In this document: piece by piece, positions 60,801 to 64,000 of the stretch | Layout: the number at the start of each line of letters is the position of its first letter | Numbering within the stretch: position 1 is the first letter of the stretch | Source: Isoperla grammatica | Lineage: Eukaryota > Arthropoda > Insecta > Plecoptera > Perlodidae | DNA: 64,000 nucleotides | Reading direction: 5' to 3' | Assembly: GCA_945910005.1 (NCBI GenBank) | Contig: OX246743.1 | Location: 42,318,736 to 42,382,735 of the forward strand | Translations under genes and position numbers: made by a program | The notes under the pieces: generated by a model | Database searches by the model: none | Seen by the model: the letters and a program-made list of their open reading frames with translations, nothing else | What the model was told of the DNA's origin: nothing

Positions 60801-62564
60801 TGTTGAATTTTGGAGGGGGGGGGGGGGGGGCGTATTTAATTTTTAGCCTACGTGCGCCAAATGTCTTAATCCGGCTCTGCTAATGGTTGTAATATTTTAT
60901 TCAGTCTGTAGGGTTTAGCAAAACACAGTGCGCTGTTGATTGAGATTTTCGATTTCTTGTTATAATCTTGAGATGTAATTAAATAATGATTTTCTTCTGC
61001 GGTTTTTGACTTATAGAGACTATACCAAATTAACGTCCTACCCGTCAACTTGCCGGGTAGAATTGTTAAGGTCCACGCACATATATATTATTATATTATT
61101 TGGGTACATGTGGCGGGTACGTCGGGTAGCGGGTAAACCGTACGCGTCAAGAAGCGCGGCGAAGCGAACCATCGTCGGCCGACGACAGAAGCTGGATTGG
61201 TCGCTTCATTTCAGACAAGTGTGCGGGGTCGCGTACGATCTCCCGTGGTTGCTAACATTTGTTTTTATGTATGGGAGGGGAAATAATACGCATGAAACTA
61301 TCTTATGTGGCAACCACGGGCGCCCTTTGCATGGGTATAGGGTTTTAAAAATTATAGTGAGTTTTGAGAACAAGCCCTGGCCCACCCAACAAGGTATGAA
61401 CAAATGGGCAAAGATCATGAGAAAAACCCTTTTACTCGTGTCTATTATCATTTTCACATTATAAAATGCATTAGAAACCGGTTCACAACCCAGAAAATGA
61501 GTGCAAAAGTATAGTTATTGCAACGTCTTCGTCTTTCATCTACCCACAAAATTGTAACAAAGTGATTTCATCTTAAACTTGTTTCATACATCTTCATACA
61601 TCAGGATCATTCATCATTCACACCTCTCGATTAGCATTGCTGCCAAAACACGGGCTGTAACGCGCAGATATCATCATCAACTTGTTTTTACAGCGGCAAT
61701 TGGCAACCGTCAGTCAGAAGCTTTCAAATTTAGTTATCTCTTATATAGAATACATAAACATTTAGCTAATGTGGCCGTCCGTAGAGTATTTGGCGACGAA
61801 TAGTGGCGATTAGAGGTGGTCGGGTGAGCAATTTTTTACTGACACCATCTAAAAAAAAAAAAACTCTTGTTTTGCTTCTGCGACCCAAGTTTGGGAGGTA
61901 AAATGGGCTATTATGAGCACAAACAGGTGACTCATATATTGTCACGCAGGCACGTTGTCCACGATCGCGTTAAAAATTTCATAGTGAAGCAAGGCTTATA
62001 GATCCCCTGACGGGGGCTCGTCAGGTTTACCAAACTCCGATAGGGGATTGACGGACCTTGGTAGTGAAGGAATCAATCTTTCCCAGCGCCTTCTCAGGAA
62101 AATGACCTCCCCACATGTGGCTCTTGACATGCGCCATAACATTCGCAGTATCGAGGCGTTTTCAACTGTCATCGTTGGCCTAGTGGGTTTATTCCTTCTT
62201 CCAATGTAGAAGGTCCAGTGTTCGATTCTGGTTTTTTTGAACTTTGGAAATTTACTTTTAATCTAGCTGGTCAAACGGTGAGATGACTTTGAAGCCGTTA
62301 TAAGCACGTGATAAATGGAATACATGTCGCCCCAATGAAGATCAGTAGACAATAAATAAAAATGTATTTATTTAACATATTATTATGCCTTCAGTTTCAG
62401 ATGTTGGCAGCTCTGCCGACCAGAACATCCGACGCTACCGGACGGCGTTCACTCGCGAGCAGTTGGCACGCCTGGAGAAGGAGTTCTTCAAAGAGAACTA
62501 CGTGTCTAGGCCGCGTCGTTGCGAACTGGCCGCACAACTCAACCTGCCCGAGTCCACCATCAAG
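54815..62564 (+). CDS. eve: even-skipped (Evx-class homeobox), exons 1-2, 3' part outside window
   Basis: Exon 1 is 54815-55016 (67 codons plus one base, donor GTGAGT). Exon 2 is 62401-62564 (donor GTAAGC). Together they encode 122 residues. Residues 77-122 are homeodomain positions 1-46: [19 protein letters not shown], then [20 protein letters not shown] and ESTIK, diagnostic of Eve/Evx. The N-terminal [10 protein letters not shown] resembles the VVDLL motif of insect Eve. The second intron falls between positions 46 and 47, splitting recognition helix 3; W48, Q50 and N51 must be on the next exon beyond 64000. Two in-frame acceptors 6 bp apart (ending 62394 and 62400) could give products differing by two residues. 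The product is a nuclear repressor used in segmentation and neurons. Start: first ATG, no upstream in-frame alternative. Confidence 0.97.
55390..55490. repeat. GC-rich dispersed repeat, copy 2 (eve intron 1)
   Basis: Related to 2171-2275 by GGACTGGC followed by CCGGG/GGGCCG runs. Several inverted CCGGG/CCCGG pairs could fold. Confidence 0.4.
55495..57475. other. eve intron 1, unclassified part
   Basis: No exon. C14 tract at 56275-56288, G/C-run pair at about 57178-57211, and TAGGCCTA at 55605, 56469 and 56982. Confidence 0.4.
57481..58668. repeat. 152-bp GC-rich tandem repeat, eight units, in eve intron 1
   Basis: Units start with GGGCCGGCGACAAGCTTAGA at 57481, 57638, 57770, 57923, 58075, 58228, 58380 and 58532 (spacing 157, 132, 153, 152, 153, 152, 152). 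Each contains GAGGCGCCT, CATGTATAGCCTAGCCCGGT, GCATGACGGGAGCGTGCGGC and TAGGACACTAATACAG. Units 2 and 8 are shortened variants. The block is strongly GC-rich and CpG-rich compared with the surrounding intron. Confidence 0.95.
58670..59260. other. eve intron 1, unclassified part
   Basis: No exon or repeat recognised; a GC-richer part at 59130-59240. Confidence 0.4.
59262..59360 (+). repeat. Truncated SINE head in eve intron 1
   Basis: GAGGTTGCCGGTTCGATGCC carries a B box and matches the SINE at 8916-9040 (GAGGTTGCCGGTTCGCTACC). The following CTGGCAAC also matches its CCGGCAAC. Confidence 0.5.
59669..60054. repeat. Tandem duplication of about 195 bp in eve intron 1
   Basis: 59669-59857 and 59863-60054 share AAATATCTAATTTGCT, CCCACAAGTCAAAACTATTT, TTCTACTTCTGGTTGTGTAG and TTGTTTGCATCCTGGTG. 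Confidence 0.9.
60070..60285. promoter_or_regulatory. Candidate intronic regulatory island with TAAT sites
   Basis: A GC-rich block abutting the duplication holds TAAT cores at 60141 (GCTAATAGCC), 60193 (ACTAATGGCC) and 60223 (CGTAATGGCT), typical of homeodomain binding. Function is inferred only from composition and motif clustering. Confidence 0.3.
60564..60879. mobile_element. Non-autonomous hAT element, 8-bp target duplication
   Basis: Ends CAGGGCTGTATTAAGGCAT and ATGTCTTAATCCGGCTCTG are near-perfect inverses. The octamer CTAATGGT flanks both sides (60556-60563, 60880-60887). The 316-bp interior has a G16 tract at 60815-60830 and no coding capacity. Confidence 0.92.
60888..62160. other. 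eve intron 1, unclassified part
   Basis: No exon recognised. A 152-codon open frame at 61006-61464 has no family signature or splice support. Small hairpin CCTGACG/CGTCAGG near 61996-62016. Confidence 0.4.
62168..62237 (+). repeat. tRNA-like segment with A box, B box and T-run, near eve exon 2
   Basis: TTGGCCTAGTGGG fits the A box and GTGTTCGATTCTGG the B box at tRNA spacing. CCTTC/GAAGG can form an anticodon-like stem (10-nt loop), CCAG/CTGG a T stem, and a T7 terminator follows directly. No acceptor stem is evident, so a SINE head or tRNA pseudogene is likelier than a tRNA gene. Confidence 0.5.
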
Positions 62565-63315
62565 GTAAGCAATATAATTTGTTTGAAAAATAAACTTAGG
62601 TTTTGAAACGTTTCGAAAATTTTGAAGTGTTCACAATTTTTGTAGATTTTTTTATGAATAATATTCTGGTTTTATTTCTTTTGTCTAATTTGGAGTTTGG
62701 AGGGTTTCACTATCCTCTCTATTATTTTAGACTTTTCAATTTTGAATCTTCAATAAGCAGGCACTTTATGCCAGTCATTACTTTAGGGAGGGAGGGTAAC
62801 ACTAAAAATGTCTCTTTTCAGGGGAGATGGCATTGCTCCACATAAATGATTGAATTTAGGTAACATTTAAAAATTTATAATTAAAATTAAAATTAAAATT
62901 AAAATTAAAATTAAAATTAAAATTAAAATTAAAATTAAAATTAAAATTAAAATTAAAATTAAATTATTAAATTAAATTATTAAATTAAGTTAAAAGTAGT
63001 TTAAAGAGTTGACTCACCTATACCGTAAACACTCAACAGTATACATAAATCGAGTCCGAACGTCTCCCCCCCCCCCCCTCCCCCCGCAAGTGAGCGAGCA
63101 CGTGATTGGCCAGCGTCGCAATTACACTAAGCTACGCTAAGCGTCGTAATAGCAACACTCAGTTCCATCCATGTCATTAGGCAGAGAGATAAGTAAACGC
63201 ATTAAGCTGCTTTTATTGGTGGAATTAAATCCTCCCGAACAGTTTTATTAATGGTTTATTACGAGCATTTGCGCAGTGGCGGGGCGCCCTTCATGTAGGG
63301 TCCAGTACCCGTCCT
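62565..63315. other. eve intron 2, unclassified part with (AAAATT)n
   Basis: Start of the homeobox intron. A hexanucleotide AAAATT microsatellite runs from about 62880 to 62961. C13 tract at 63066-63078. No exon with the WFQNRR-type homeobox end is present. Confidence 0.7.
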
Positions 63316-63319
63316 ACAC

Positions 63320-63465
63320 TAGTAGGAGATGACGCCGTCCTATAGGGGTAGTAGGAGACAACAGCGTCCTATAGGGGTAGTAGGAGACAACGGCGTCCTA
63401 TAGGGGTAGTAGGAGACAACGACGTCCTATAGGGGTAGGGGTGGTAGGAGACAACAGCGTCCTGT
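63320..63465. repeat. 29-bp minisatellite, about five units
   Basis: Units TAGTAGGAGACAAC(A/G)GCG plus TCCTATAGGGG repeat with small variants; the fourth has an extra GTAGGG-type insertion. Confidence 0.9.
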
Positions 63466-63525
63466 AACATGGGTATGGGTATGTTTGAAATTACCTAATA
63501 TCCGAATTCCAGTTGTGGGTTCTTA

Positions 63526-64000
63526 CGTAATTATCTCAAAGTCTGCGGTATAACACGCAGGTACGTTCATATATTATGCCTAGAGTAGATGTAATTGAGA
63601 TTAATAATCACATTAAATGAATATACTCATGTTCACTTACAAATTGCTACCATGTGTGACAAAGTGTAAATTTCGAATGACAGCCCGTCAAACTTCCGTA
63701 ATTATCTCAAAATCTGTGGTATGTCACGCAGGTTTGTTTATATATAATTAAAACAAATGTAGTTTAGATTAATTTGAAGGAATCAAATGAAATGGAGATA
63801 CTCAGGTTCTCTTACAAATTGCTACTATGTGTGACATTACGTAATTTATAATGACTGCCCGTCAAACTTTCGTAATTATCATAAAATCTGTGGTATGTCA
63901 CGCAGGTTTGTTTATATATTCATAAAAAAGATGTTATTGAGAGTTATTGGAAGGAATCAAATGAAATGAATATACTCAGGTTCTCTTACAAATCGCTACT
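63526..64000. repeat. 172-bp tandem repeat running off the window
   Basis: Units begin CGTAATTATC at 63526, 63697 and 63871 (spacing 171 and 174) and share TCACGCAGGTTTGTTTATAT and TTCTCTTACAAATTGCTAC-like strings. The third unit is cut by the window end, so the array may be longer. Confidence 0.9.

Noticed and set aside
61006..61464. 152-codon plus-strand frame in eve intron 1
   Set aside because: No recognisable domain, mixed composition and no splice-supported neighbours; likely chance.
62565..64000. Search for the remaining eve homeobox (WFQNRR motif)
   Set aside because: No segment in either the plus frame or with a fitting acceptor encodes it; the exon must lie beyond the window.

Overview
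This window looks like a piece of a large, AT-rich, repeat-laden nuclear genome of an arthropod, most likely an insect (Pancrustacea). Three genes with introns are recognisable: a CPCFC cuticular protein, a parcas/SH3BP5 homologue and the 5' two exons of even-skipped. Small GC-richer exons with canonical GT/AG sites, introns of up to 7.4 kb, and hAT, PIF/Harbinger-like, LINE and tRNA-derived SINE debris exclude a prokaryote. CPCFC is a pancrustacean cuticle family. The introns and repeat load argue against a compact dipteran genome; a hemimetabolous insect such as a hemipteran is a guess.

Layout. 1-6.5 kb: gene-free, with dispersed repeats and a 119-bp tandem repeat. 6.5-10.8 kb: CPCFC on the + strand (four exons, TATA/initiator promoter, polyadenylation signal), its introns loaded with foldback MITEs and a SINE. 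10.8-21.4 kb: repeat-rich intergenic DNA with a Harbinger-like MITE, two LINE fragments, two non-autonomous hAT elements (one hit by a nested MITE) and an unusual density of the palindrome TAGGCCTA. 21.4-30.4 kb: an array of about six 1.48-kb monomers, each carrying two tRNA-like (A/B-box) segments. 30.4-34.3 kb: gene-free DNA downstream of, and possibly partly the 3' UTR of, parcas. 34.3-43.0 kb: parcas on the - strand, 11 coding exons for 659 residues, plus a likely in-frame 66-nt cassette exon. 43.0-54.4 kb: intergenic DNA with three minisatellites (17-bp, 47-bp with about 36 units, and a compound 26/43-bp array), SINE heads, a MITE and a 5S rRNA-like relic. 54.4 kb to the end: eve on the + strand (exon 1, a 7.4-kb intron, exon 2 ending inside the homeobox); the rest of the homeobox lies beyond the window.

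The three genes are functionally unrelated: secreted cuticle structure, Rab11/JNK-linked signalling and pair-rule/neural transcription. They do not form a pathway. The most unusual material is the non-coding architecture: the tRNA-like tandem array, the hairpin-unit minisatellite, the GC-rich 152-bp repeat inside the eve intron, multi-hairpin foldback elements, and a hairpin insertion with a 15-bp target-site duplication. I see no operon, CRISPR, phage or bacterial feature, and no convincing new protein-coding system.
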